Shown piece after piece: positions 41,301 to 52,682 of a stretch of DNA of 64,000 nucleotides. Origin of the DNA: Tomocerus qinae (taxonomy: Eukaryota > Arthropoda > Collembola > Entomobryomorpha > Tomoceridae). The stretch covers positions 48,548,909-48,612,908 of the forward strand of contig CM034547.1 in the NCBI GenBank assembly GCA_020055645.1, given 5' to 3'. Position 1 is the stretch's first letter. Each line of letters opens with the position of its first letter. The notes below the pieces were generated by a model. It was not told the DNA's origin and ran no database searches. It saw only the letters and a program-made list of their open reading frames with translations. The position numbers were made by a program, and so were the translations under genes.

Positions 41301-43850
41301 ATAATGCAATTTCTACATACTAGTACTTCCTTCTGCTACAATAATACTGCTATTACAAGGTTTTGTTTAGTTATACACAAATGTGTACGTAGGTATTGTG
41401 GAAGTATTAGAAAAGTAAGTAATAGACGCGGAAAAAATCTATCTGTAATCTAATCGTGATTTCGTGACTCTGTCAGAGACTAAAGTTGATTTATTTGTTT
41501 AGCTCCGTTAAATGATTGTCACTGATACTACAGAAATATGTTGCAAAGATCCAACTTGTGTTTTGTTCCTAAGGATTACCTTCCTACATTACATTCACAC
41601 TCAGGTCAATAATATGAATTACAGATAATTCAGATTACACAGCGCTTTCCTTCTTTCAAGTCAGACTCAGAGTTGAGACTTATGTGACTTGCATCGGACA
41701 AGCTTGTCTTGCAATGCCAACTAATTTAAAATCCATGTCATCTTTGTAGTACACAGCCAGAAAGAAATACTACTCTACATAAGTAAATATTAATGTTTAC
41801 TGCAATCCAACCAATATCATTTTCCGCAATTTTATTCGATAGTATAACTACTGTACACAATAATTTCACAGTGCAATTAAAATTGAATGTCTTTCGGTTA
41901 GGTTAATTTGAAAATACCTTGATTCGTTTTACTATAGTGCAAACGTTAATTGTATGTAGTAAGAAAAACTTTGTATGTAAGTAGATCGTCTTTCTCAATT
42001 CTCATGAATTTCGAGAGATGAGAAATAGAAAATAATATACGGGAAGCTATTTAGTACCTTAATTTAAACTTCACAGGAATCTTCAATTAACACGACATAC
42101 TTACCATTCCATTTGGTTTTTCGTGGCAGTCTTGATGTAGCATCTTCATTTGTGCTTAAGGCTACTGTTGTGTATTATGTACCCAGTAATAATTATGTAT
42201 ATTATATTGGTTCCACTACTGCACTTTTAAATATCCATACATGATTGGTATGAGCAACTATAGAACAGTATACTACTGTGGATTTTAATAGATGAAAAGC
42301 AGGTCCCGCATACTTCTCTAATAGACAGGATATACGAAATTAAAAATACAATTGGATTTGTCTATACATTCCATACTTACAGGTAGAGTATAATGGTGCA
42401 GGGCAGGTATAATATAATGAAATAAACCAATTTGTACACTAATTATTATTTTACTCTTTGTATCTTATTGAACTGTCTTCCTTCATACAATAATTACAAT
42501 GGAACGTCTGTAGTAAATAAGTAAAGCAATCTGTATTTAAATTTCTTATTGAGATAAATAAAAGATTGTAATTTGTAATTGTGAAGTCGTAATTTGAAGA
42601 AAGAATGATGACAATGAATTCTTTGCAATTGTATTGAATGTGGTGGCTTGACTTGAGTGGGTAAAATTTTATGAAGAGAGTTATGCATACAACTTTAGCT
42701 ATAAAGTACTAACCTACTAACTAAGTAAAGAGGAAGGAATAAACTCATAAAAGTAGACATACAATCCCTATTCAGTGTGGTGTGGTGTTTACAAGTTGGC
42801 CAGCATATACGTACATCTACAATACACACTCACATCACATCCAGATAAAAAGAGTTGATTAAGTTGTCAGGAGATTTTAATTTTTCCTCACGATTTTCCA
42901 GTCAGATTGGTCAAAATGATGAACTTGATGAAAAGCACTTTTCTGTTTCTCTTTCTACTGTTGAGCCTCCTAAAACTGACTGTGATTCATGCACATTTCT
43001 TACATTTAAAGTATCTCTGCTGACAGTACGAGTGCTTGTAGTGCAAATGTATAAAATAATAATAATAACCTAGCTAATGATTTAAAGGGTCGTATCTAGC
43101 TTTTTTAGTAAAGAAGCACACGTACTTATTATACGGTTCGGTGGGTAGCCCACCAATAACACGACACGATGATTTGTTCTGCTGCTGTATTCTGAATAAT
43201 AGTCTTAGATATACAATTTATAGTTCCTACTTTGAAATATCCAACGCAGTTTACAAGAAATGCTTTAAGACTTACTGCATATTACCAATAAGATTTACTA
43301 AGAGCATGGCTTAATCTAATGCATGCGATTACTCATTTATATTTAGCTTAGAATCTTGCTAACATACTATTTACAAGAAAATTACTATTACTTGTAAAAG
43401 AAATCAATTTGCTGCTAGTTGCTCATTCCTTAAGAAGATTTGCAGTGAAATGAATTGCTTGTACTTAGTAATATATTATGATGATTATGTATGACTAATG
43501 CACGTACACCGACCGCATTAGCAGTTAATTAACTTCGCAAAGGTAAATCAGCTCATTTAAAGCAAAGCAAAATAGGAATTTATGATAAGCCAGCTTATAC
43601 AGGGACAGTCTAACAAATTAGACAGAGAAGTCATCGTCTTTATAAAGAAGAGAATAAAATAAAGATTTAAAGGCACGAAATTTCTCAGACTGATACGATT
43701 ACAAGAAGCTTATGTATGTACTATGGCTACATTTTTGCTAATGTAGTTACAATAATCTTAGAACTAACTGTTTGGATTAATATAGAATGGTGAGTCGCAT
43801 TGCGTTGTATATTGGACTAAAGATGGACAAATCATTAATTATTATACTGA
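35331..43850. other. Intergenic region upstream of dysfusion
   Basis: No protein-coding gene was recognised on either strand. From about 35.6 to 37.3 kb the sequence is less AT-rich, with purine-rich tracts and GC-richer patches (for example 37011-37150). This is the best candidate area for dysfusion enhancers or non-coding first exons. A strong plus-strand splice-donor match (GAG|GTAAGT) occurs at 35894/35895. A 37-codon plus-strand frame with a good start context opens at 36402 but has no recognisable content. From 37.3 to 43.85 kb the DNA is AT-rich with only short, unconvincing frames. Confidence 0.45.
36619..36648. repeat. Imperfect GTA/TAG trinucleotide microsatellite
   Basis: A run of TAG units is interrupted by an AGAAGTGG segment and then resumes. 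It lies in the region upstream of dysfusion. Simple-sequence DNA with no coding interpretation. Confidence 0.8.
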
Positions 43851-44384
43851 ACCGGTATACGGTATAGATCCCTTTGTGGAAGGAAGTTTTCTGCCTGTCT
43901 GTGTATTTATCTATGTCTTTGATCCGACGTAAGTTTGAACTGGAGTAACATTTTTGAATTCTGTCTGCGGATTATGAAAGCAGAGGTCACCAGAGGAAGC
44001 GAGTTTAAATTTTTTATGATTTGACTCACCCCTGTCTGGGGAAGTTGGTAACTTTTGTTCTATACGTCCCTACCGATTTCTTCGCTATGCATCTGTGTTG
44101 CACAGTTTATTAATTATTTCATAAACGGCACATGTATATATGACGTACATATGACAAACCAAACCTACAAGTAGGCACCCTTTAGGATAGGCAGTCGGCG
44201 CCGTAAGTACGACAAACGACATACATCCAAACATCAGATGAAATTGGATAAAATCGGATTAAATTAATGAATTTGTTCCATCAGTCTGTGTCTGTAGCTA
44301 ATTTGTAATTTGATTCTTTTAGTCATTTTAAAATTTGAAAGTTAATATTGGTTCACCAGACGGACCCAATTGGTATCAGCAAAT

Positions 44385-44490
44385 AATCTCCCGTACTAGA
44401 AAATCTCCCCTAAGAAAAAATCTCCCCGTTAAACAATCTCCCTATTAAAAAATCTCCCCGTTAAACAATCTCCCTATTAAAAAATCTCCC
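44385..44490. repeat. Seven-copy AATCTCCC minisatellite, 16-17 bp period
   Basis: AATCTCCC occurs at 44385, 44402, 44419, 44435, 44451, 44467 and 44483, so the spacing is 17, 17, 16, 16, 16 and 16 bp. The last copies alternate between TTAAAC and TATTAAA spacers, giving a higher-order 32-bp unit. It sits inside the composite repeat at 44345-44690. The regular spacing on one strand resembles an iterated protein-binding site, but a simple minisatellite is the safer reading. Confidence 0.9.
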
Positions 44491-44594
44491 CGTTTTTTAA
44501 CGTATTCCAATTGGTATCAGCCACAGAATTTTATTATACTACCTAGTATATAGACTAGAAGCACGAAGCGAGCTAGGTAAGTGGATAATTGCTG

Positions 44595-44669
44595 TCAAGC
44601 ATTCAAATGGGAATTTTCAGTTGTGTCAATAGTAAATGTATACTCTAAGTTTTAATTGATGGTATATTG
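44595..44669 (+). repeat. Dispersed direct repeat, copy 1 (75 bp)
   Basis: The segment from TCAAGCATTCAAATGGGAAT to GATGGTATATTG matches 46952-47024 in the same orientation, with one base change and a 2-bp indel. It is part of the composite repeat. High identity implies a recent duplication or a young element family. Confidence 0.9.
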
Positions 44670-46951
44670 GTTTACCAGACGGACCCAATTAAGCCTAAAA
44701 GGTGGTCTTTGAAACCCAAAAGCCAGAAAGATTTTTGAATAAAAAATCACTCAAGAAGGAATAAAAATGCAATAAATAATAATTTCGAGTTAATTTGAGA
44801 TTTTTAACATGGAAAGTTGGCCTTTGATTTCCTGATTTTTAATGTTTGTAACGGGTCTCAATAAAATAATCGTACCTCGTAATAAATACTACTTTGATGC
44901 CAACTTCTTCGTCTTTCCAAAAGTGGGTTTCACATTTCCGCAGCAGCTTTTGTTCAGGAGTTAAGAGAGCTTAGAGCGTTTTCATTACAATACACTTAAT
45001 AACAATCAGAATCACCTTGTACTACAAGAATAGAGAAAAATTAGGTTGTAGCCAAGGAAGGGAGATTTTTTAAGTTGAGATTCTTTTCCTATTATCTAAA
45101 AATGGTTCTTTTGTTTCACTGCATTTAGAGTTTAGAGCCCTTCAAAACGACAATCACAGTTATTTCACTTTCATTTGAAACTTTGCCCAATTTACAATTA
45201 GTGATTAGTACGATTACTACTTTCAATGTTCTACATGTAACTGTAACCCCGATCTTATGTGCTGAAACAATGGGTAAATTGGTCGAGATTGGTAGATCAA
45301 GATTCAACTATCGCTGACTGTAAACTGAAGTAATATTTAATAATTCTTCATTGTTTGAAAATAGTAAGTACCCATGCACTGGTTATTTTCCTTTCCATAT
45401 CGATTTGCTTGTATTGAGGTTATGGTTAGAAAAAGTTAGAACGCTGAGAAACGTGTGAGCAAAGAAACTTGAATATAAAGTACATTTATTTTAACCTCTG
45501 TCAATGCGTAACTTGCTAATTTACTTTAGAAAAATTGAACTGACTCTTCTAAAATCTATAAATTATTATATCTACTCTCTTCTCTTCAATAGCAAGCAAC
45601 TACCATAGAGAGCATTTCTTCCGATGTTGCTGACTGAATTCTGCATGCAAACTAATTTGATTGGGAATGCATACTGTGAATGTAATGAGTTGAAGCTTTC
45701 ATCATTTACGTAAATATAATGTTTTCATGTTTATTACGAAAAAGACCATTGTTTAACTTAATCTCAATAATAGTTTAATATTACTTCTATATAGTACTAA
45801 TCTGATAAGATTTTATTAGGTCTGTCTGAAGTATTTAAACACTACGAGTATATCGGCAAATCAGCACCATAATTTCTGCACGATTATCATATTCAAAAGC
45901 ATGTGGTAAATGTATATTATACCATACCACAGAAGAATTGAAGTCCAAGCAGCAAAATTCATTTATAATTTGGCCAGTCCAAAAATCTATCATTTTCTTT
46001 TCTCCCTATTCTCTCCTGAACTACTTTGCTGTCTTCACAATATCAACCATATCAAAAGTGTCTTAAAGAGTTATCCACAACATTTGATATGAGTCTGTAC
46101 CTGCTGTGTTAATTCATTGTTTGGCATATGGGTGGACTTATATCAGAAATTTCATAAATTATGCATGTAGACGTGCCAAACGACCTGGTTCGGACTTCAG
46201 TTTGGATATTTCCAAGCCTAGTTGGGGCAGTTTGAACAGCTGAACTTACTGAATCTCTGCTTGAAATAGGTAACACAATTGATAATGATCATCCTCTAAA
46301 CAAAATTGCCAAACCATGTTCATTAGTAACTCGTATTATGATCTTGTGGTAGAATCCAGTTTGCTATACTAATTGCTAGTGTGATGACTGAGTCATTTCT
46401 AAAGTAAGAAGCCTTTTCTACATTTGCCTTCTTTGTTGAATGAAAAGTGCAAGTATGGTTTTGTGATTCTGAATAATAGCTAATGTTATGTAGAAGTCAC
46501 GAACTACTCTATGCAAAAATATTGAATTTTTTGTGCACCGTACTTAAAACTTGATGCACATCAGATATTTCTGAATGAAACGACATTTACTATCGTATTA
46601 CTGACATGTAGAAAGACTTAACGAAGCCTAAACCCTCTCAGAATCATTTTCTCTCATTTTCTAAACCTTAAGCATGAAGTTTTGCATAGCTGAAAAGAAT
46701 ATCTCAATTTTAGCAACGCAAAATATTTCATGCATCCTGCCAAAACTTTTGGCTCTTAAGAATTCAAAAATGGTCAAGGGAATTGATTTAATTATGATTG
46801 AACTGATGTTGAGAGTAACTACATACACTTAATACATACCCATGAACATATTATAAATTGTCTCCCTAAAATTTTAGTCTTTAGTTGCCTAATAGTTTTA
46901 AATTTCAGAATTATGACTTATATAAACACTGCTTAAGTATCAACATCGCTT

Positions 46952-47024
46952 TCAAGCATTCAAATGGGAATTTTCAGTTATGTCAATAGTAAATGTATAC
47001 TAAGTTTTAATTGATGGTATATTG
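46952..47024 (+). repeat. Dispersed direct repeat, copy 2 (73 bp)
   Basis: This is the second copy of 44595-44669, about 2.36 kb away in the same orientation. The flanks are not shared: the ACCAGACGGACCC block next to copy 1 is absent here. It may be a truncated insertion of the same element. Confidence 0.9.
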
Positions 47025-50000
47025 AGCCATACCCTGTGTAATGATAGCTACTCCTCCATATTGATTAAAAATTAATTTGCAGGCAAACAGGGTATATTAT
47101 GGCATATAATAAGAAAAGCAATTTATAAACTGTTAATCAGAAACTCAATTTGCAAAAGCCGACAAAAAGGGTCAAACTAAAATGAGCAGCGGACTTCTCT
47201 CATCGAGGAGTGGGTAGAACAAAACAAACCATCTGTACTCGGTACTAGTTACAACTTCTACAGTACATCTTTTTATTTTCGTAAAGGACCATAGTAGCTA
47301 AGGGGAGAACTTACACATATCTATGCTATATTGTTGAAGTGAAGTTGGAAATTCGCTAACAAGTAGCATCAATACAAAAGTTACAACAATGTTCCCACCA
47401 ACTACAAACCAGGTGTGTGGTTTTGCAACTTAAACGAACCATCGAAATTGAAGTATGAGTAAGTGAGTGAGACTACTCGAAATGCCGGACAGATGAAACT
47501 AACCCAAGTTCAGCTATAATAGAAATCTATTTTGACCTGGACCTGATGCAATCTAATATGCGTTAAGTTACCCTACCTTTGCCAGCATAAAGAACACAAT
47601 TAAGAAAGATTCATTTATGCCTAACTCAATCGACTTTTGTAAGACATGTGTTCGCAATAGCCATTCAATGGAATCACATAACAGATATTTCAACTACATG
47701 AATCCTAATCTCCTAGTTCTAGTACTATAGTTAGAACCAGATCAACTAGGCTACTGGACCAAATTCATCGTAAAATTATGGCCGTTCAATAATAATAAAT
47801 AAAATTTCTTACAGACTTAATGTAATACACGAAGGTATCTTTTGGTATTTCTTCAGGTTGAAGGTGATGTTAGGTCTAAGAATAAGTGATTCCCTTTTAG
47901 GAGTTAGTATGCTAGTAATTGGATAGCTTGCGAGGCAAATCGAGAATCGTTATAAGCAATTAACACCTTTCCGTTGGGCACTGCACCGTGCCCAGTGCTT
48001 ACTATTGCTTACTACTTTTCTAAGAAGCAAAGGGAAAGGATTGCTAAAAGTTTAGGGTGAAAATCTATCGGATCATTTCAAATAAAACAGGTTATGTGAA
48101 TCACTTACAGGTGTACCATTTGGTATTCGAGATCTTTACATTATCAGGGTATCTTGTGCGGCCTATATCTTAGTTTTAGTTACATTTGTTAAACTAGATA
48201 CTATTTGGAAAAGTCAGAAAGTCTCAAGAATTGGCAGTCATCCTGTATACATGTTACCTTGTGTAATGTTTAATCGAATATACTGAAGTTTTGACTTCCA
48301 AGGAATGTTAGTTAAAGTTTTAAGGTGCATGCAGTATTTGTACTGCATGCATGAAGGTTCCTTAGACAGATAGAATCAACGATATAGAAAACTGGAACAC
48401 AAAAATACCAAAATCTATCTGCTCCTTTATGTATTGGAAATCCATAAAATCGTTAAACAGTTACGTACATATCTATTTACAGCTATCAGCTATTACTATT
48501 AAAGTCAATCGCTACACATATCAATACTCCTTGAATTCGTGTAAATTCATATACTTTGTAGGATTATATTATGTAAACGTGCGTTTAAGCCAAAAGTGCT
48601 AATCTCAATGGGCCAAGAAGAAATGTTTAGAGTTTGTGATTTTTGTTCAACGAATCACCTATTTTCCGATTTGGCCTTCAAGCAGAGACGTTTTCGAAAT
48701 TGAGATAATATATGTTCAAACAAAGAGTAAAGTCGAAGATTATGAGCATTCATCTCATCTCTTAAGTCGCAAGTGGGATGCATAGTGAAACCTATGGGTA
48801 GTTGCTTCAAACAAAACCAACACAACTTTCAAATGTATCACGTAGTACACCTATCTACCATCTGCATGTACTTCAATTCAACAAGAACTGAAATACTACA
48901 GTAATCTAAGATGGGTTTAAGTGACCTTATTTTGTAAAAATTTGAATAATTTGAGCCTTATGAATAAATGCAAATCGAATGTTTATAATTATAACAAATT
49001 GACAATGACAGAATAAACTGAATTGTAATGTGGCAGCTGGTTAGACTGAGTCTGAGTTACACTGAGTGCATTTAAGGGTAATTATTATTTTAATGTATAC
49101 TCATATGGGTCAGTGACAGTAAAGCTCACAGATATTTTGTATACATTAATGACTTTCTTGTATCAGTCAAGCATTTATTTCCTTTATTGGTACATATTAT
49201 ACAGAAATGGATGCATATATTTGCAATGTAAATACGTATAATAATAGGTATAATCACATGAGAATAATTTCAACACTTTATTTTTCTTACGTATAGGTAG
49301 GTCATTTACCAATTAGTAATGTTTAAATGCAATTTGATAATACATAAAGGTCAATATCCTATTACCTTGCTAATACCATTAACGAGAAACTAACTATCGA
49401 GTCATATTTTATATCCCAATGGCAGATTGTTACACAACTTTATAATAACATCCATAAATTGCTTAGCTGTATAATAATTTTATTTTTAATTATTTTTAAC
49501 GAGTACTTCAACGATAAAGATGAACGGAACAAATAAAAATATTTCATCATTACTTATTAATAAATTATGACTGGAATCTGGAAATAATACGGATACGATT
49601 GTCACCGGAAATAATAACTTAATATCAACTGTCCACAGAATTAGGTACAAATGTAAGTAATGCTTTAAATTGTGGTTAAAGTTCTATGAAAAAACATAGC
49701 TGAAAGATGGAATAAATATTTTCTAACTAAATACATAGTCAATACAATATATTATGCAGCAAACACATTTGGTTAAACTACCACCAATTACTACATGTCT
49801 AACTTCTGTCTATAGTATATGCACAAAACGAAACACATACTTAATTTCAATCTGATAACTTACTGAGGTATATTTACTTGCATACGCTTACACTAAAATC
49901 ACAGATAGCATGGTTCTTATCCTGTTTATAAACAGAGTTATCTACAATGCTATAAGTTACTAAACTAGTTAATTTCCAATGGAAAGAAAACAATAACAGC

Positions 50001-50421
50001 ATCATGTGCACAATGCCAGTAAGAGTGGAAAGATATTTAACAAGCAATAAAAAACTATATTAATTACACTACTTACATAAATAAATGATATTGCATGCTG
50101 GTATATAAAATTAATATCACATCTTGAATAACTGATATAACATACATTATGACTTCTTTGAATTAATGAGAAATGACTGAGCATTTGACAATTATTATTA
50201 GTAATTCTGAAGAAATGGGTGCGGCCAATGTTGTTTTCAAAGTGTTGATGAATAGAACACAACTTCTTAAAAATCATTGGGTCAGCGAACTGCATATTAA
50301 TGAGATGAAAAGCGAGTTTCTCGGTATCATTTATATTGGGTTTTAGGGGCAACTTTCCAGTAAATATTGTACACTAACAATGAACTAACAGTGCCAATAT
50401 TTTATCTAACTTAATCACTGA
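47025..50421. other. AT-rich spacer and probable ERO1 3' UTR side
   Basis: No gene was recognised. The part next to 50421 must contain the ERO1 3' UTR, but no convincing polyadenylation signal could be assigned on the minus strand. The minus-strand frame at 50002-50352 has no family resemblance and lies downstream of the ERO1 stop codon. A perfect short hairpin is at 48326-48351. Confidence 0.45.
48326..48351. repeat. Perfect 11-bp stem, 4-nt loop hairpin
   Basis: TGCATGCAGTA at 48326-48336 and TACTGCATGCA at 48341-48351 are exact reverse complements around TTTG. The stem is too short for a canonical microRNA precursor, and no transcript context is visible. It could be a structural palindrome or a chance feature. 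Confidence 0.7.
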
Positions 50422-52682
50422 TCAGCCTATCAGTCTTTCAAATTGTCTCGTGTCATCCAGTTTCATCAGAACACGAAAGTTTTCCAGCTCAAATATGCTT
50501 TCCGACAATCTGAAAATTGTTGAAATGATTTGTTCAAGTTTAGATGCTCACATAAGGTTATATATAAGTATTTTCAAAATAATAATAATTTGCCGTACCG
50601 GCCAAAGGCATTTAGTAATGCCACTATCTCATTTCTTGATAAGAATTCGTTGGCTTTCTTAAAATTAGACGAATCTGCAAACAAAATTTTTAAGGCCGTT
50701 CCCAGTCCTTTTATCTGTAACAAGCAATCAGAAGGATTGTCAGTTTTAAAATTTTTGATTTAGGTATCAATACCTTTAAAAAATGAAACACAAAATATTT
50801 TACCTGTATTTTACCCCATAGCTTGCATTTCTGACAGCCAACACAATCCATAATACGTGTAATATTTGTGAATCTAGAATGAAACTCCGATTTCAACTTT
50901 TTGGCATCCTTTCGAGAAAATAATGCTTTCTCTTCAAAATGTGAAGGAAATCCTTCTATCACACGCAGCAAATCTGCCATAGCAGTCTTAACATCAACAT
51001 CTTCTTCTGAATTTCCAGTATAAAGATCAAAATTTCTTAAGAAAGTGGACATCTTCCATATTGCTTTCAACTCAAGTAAGTACACAAAGTACAAATTTTT
51101 TAACCACTGAGAACTTTCGCCCTTAGAACGTTTCATGTCAAAATGGTGCTGGAACTCTGTAAGATTTGGACCCCAAAGGCCTTCCGGGTTTGGTCTAAGA
51201 AGAGAACCACGTTTAGGATCTAAAATAAATGATAACCGACAATTAATACTTTCGTTTAATAAAACATTTTCTCTAGTATATATGTGTAGTTAACCAAAAA
51301 ATCCTTACCACTTAAGAGATATTTAGCACTTAGGTGAATATTGATGCTTGCATGTAATCCCGATATAGCTCGATAAAAAGTACGTTTCTCAATACACGTT
51401 TCTGAAAAATAAAAATTAGTAAATAAATACAAATCAGCACTGTTTATAATTAATTATAAACATAATTAATTACCTTCCGTTTTTGGTGGAGGATTAAATG
51501 GTTCAACGACATTTTTTGAGCTGGATAAGTTGTTTCTGAAGCAATTCTCATTATAAATAGAGCTCCATACACGATGAGCAGATGGTCCAGTATAACCAGT
51601 AAAGCGTTCAGGATTGAGGAGCAAATCAACATATTGCACACCAGGGTCAACGTCGTCTTCTCTTACTGTACAGAAATCGACTAAGCTCTCATCATAAGCT
51701 TTCCATCTTTGAAATCCCTTTTGTGATTCCTGGCTGTAAATTGAGTAGATGTTTTTATACAGTAACTGTAACGTAATACTATTACAGGGTAAATAATGAA
51801 AAAGTAAATAATAATGATACCTTATAGTTGTGTTTATGTATCCCAAGTCTTCCCCATCACAGTTCTCAACATTGCCCGTCTGCGTATACTAATAAAATAA
51901 AAATTCTAGTTGCATTAAAATTTTAAAAAGGTAAGAAATGAATAGACGAACAATCAAAATCTTACTCGAAGAAGAGCCGGTTTGATCATAAGATTTCTTT
52001 GACCTTTTAGGCCTTTAGGAACCTCTTCCTATTTAATGGAACATAAAAATTATTGCTGTGAGACGAAAAGGAGAATGATAAAACTAACAAATATAAGTCT
52101 TTAAATGTACACTTTTACTTATGAAAACATATTTACCTCCCGACATTCTTTCACTTGACAAAATTCCATGGAACAAGTACTGTCGTCCGACCAAAATGGA
52201 CAAGGTTTTCGTAAATTTACCTGAAATGACAATATGGAACATGTAATAAGATGTAAACTGGCTTGAAGATAAAGATTTCCCATTAGAAAAATTAATAAAA
52301 GATTTTTTTTAAATACCTCAAAATATCGAAAATAATCTTTCATCAGCAACGATCTGAGCCTAGGATAAATTTTAAAATTGTTGAAATGGTCCACAGTATC
52401 AATGTGACAAGTGCAATCATCTATTGCCCCATGGAGCTATAACATAAAATTTCTAATTTCATTTCGACCATTTAACACATTTGGATCTTGCATGAAAATA
52501 ATGGAATTTTATCCTAGTTAACAATACGGTGAATGCTGTACCTGACAAAAGCAGCTATCTTCAGGATTTGGGATATCACCCTTTAGATCCGGAAAGAATG
52601 TGGACACAGAATGGCAAAGCAAAAGGATGAGAAGTGAGAAGAGAATATTCTGAATTCCAAATTTCTGGTTTTTCAAAGACAT
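50422..52682 (-). CDS. Ero1: ERO1, endoplasmic reticulum thiol oxidase
   Basis: Ten coding exons on the minus strand: join(52542..52682, 52317..52436, 52137..52220, 51966..52028, 51821..51888, 51474..51733, 51309..51401, 50804..51219, 50599..50714, 50422..50509). All introns are GT-AG, 72-108 bp, and every phase joins without a stop, giving 482 residues, normal for metazoan ERO1. Residues 1 to about 28 form a signal peptide with a hydrophobic core [10 protein letters not shown]. The shuttle pair is C103/C108 (CSMEFC) and the catalytic motif is C402, C405 and C408 (CVGCQKC). FAD-site blocks include [10 protein letters not shown] and [16 protein letters not shown]1 uses FAD and oxygen to reoxidise protein disulphide isomerase, releasing hydrogen peroxide. 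There is no KDEL-type tail; the end is RQFERLIG, as expected if retention depends on PDI/ERp44 partners. Residue 302 is His where human ERO1-alpha has Arg287. The start is the first in-frame ATG and has A at -3. Confidence 0.96.

Larger units (their letters stand above)
44345..44690. repeat. Composite repeat unit bounded by 27-bp direct repeats
   Basis: Near-identical 27-mers, containing ACCAGACGGACCCAATT, lie at 44345-44371 and 44664-44690 with one mismatch. Between them is a second pair of 15-bp direct repeats, CCAATTGGTATCAGC, at 44366-44380 and 44507-44521, which flank the AATCTCCC minisatellite. A segment at 44595-44669 recurs at 46952-47024. The nested direct repeats suggest a mobile-element fragment that has been internally duplicated. 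No transposase or reverse transcriptase frame was seen, so the class is unknown. Confidence 0.7.

Noticed and set aside
44385-44490. Regularly spaced repeats considered as a CRISPR array
   Set aside because: The repeats are only 8 bp conserved in a 16-17 bp period with repetitive spacers, and the genome is eukaryotic.
50002-50352. 116-residue minus-strand frame downstream of ERO1
   Set aside because: It lies after the ERO1 stop codon, shows no ERO1 or other similarity, and is probably 3' UTR or spacer.
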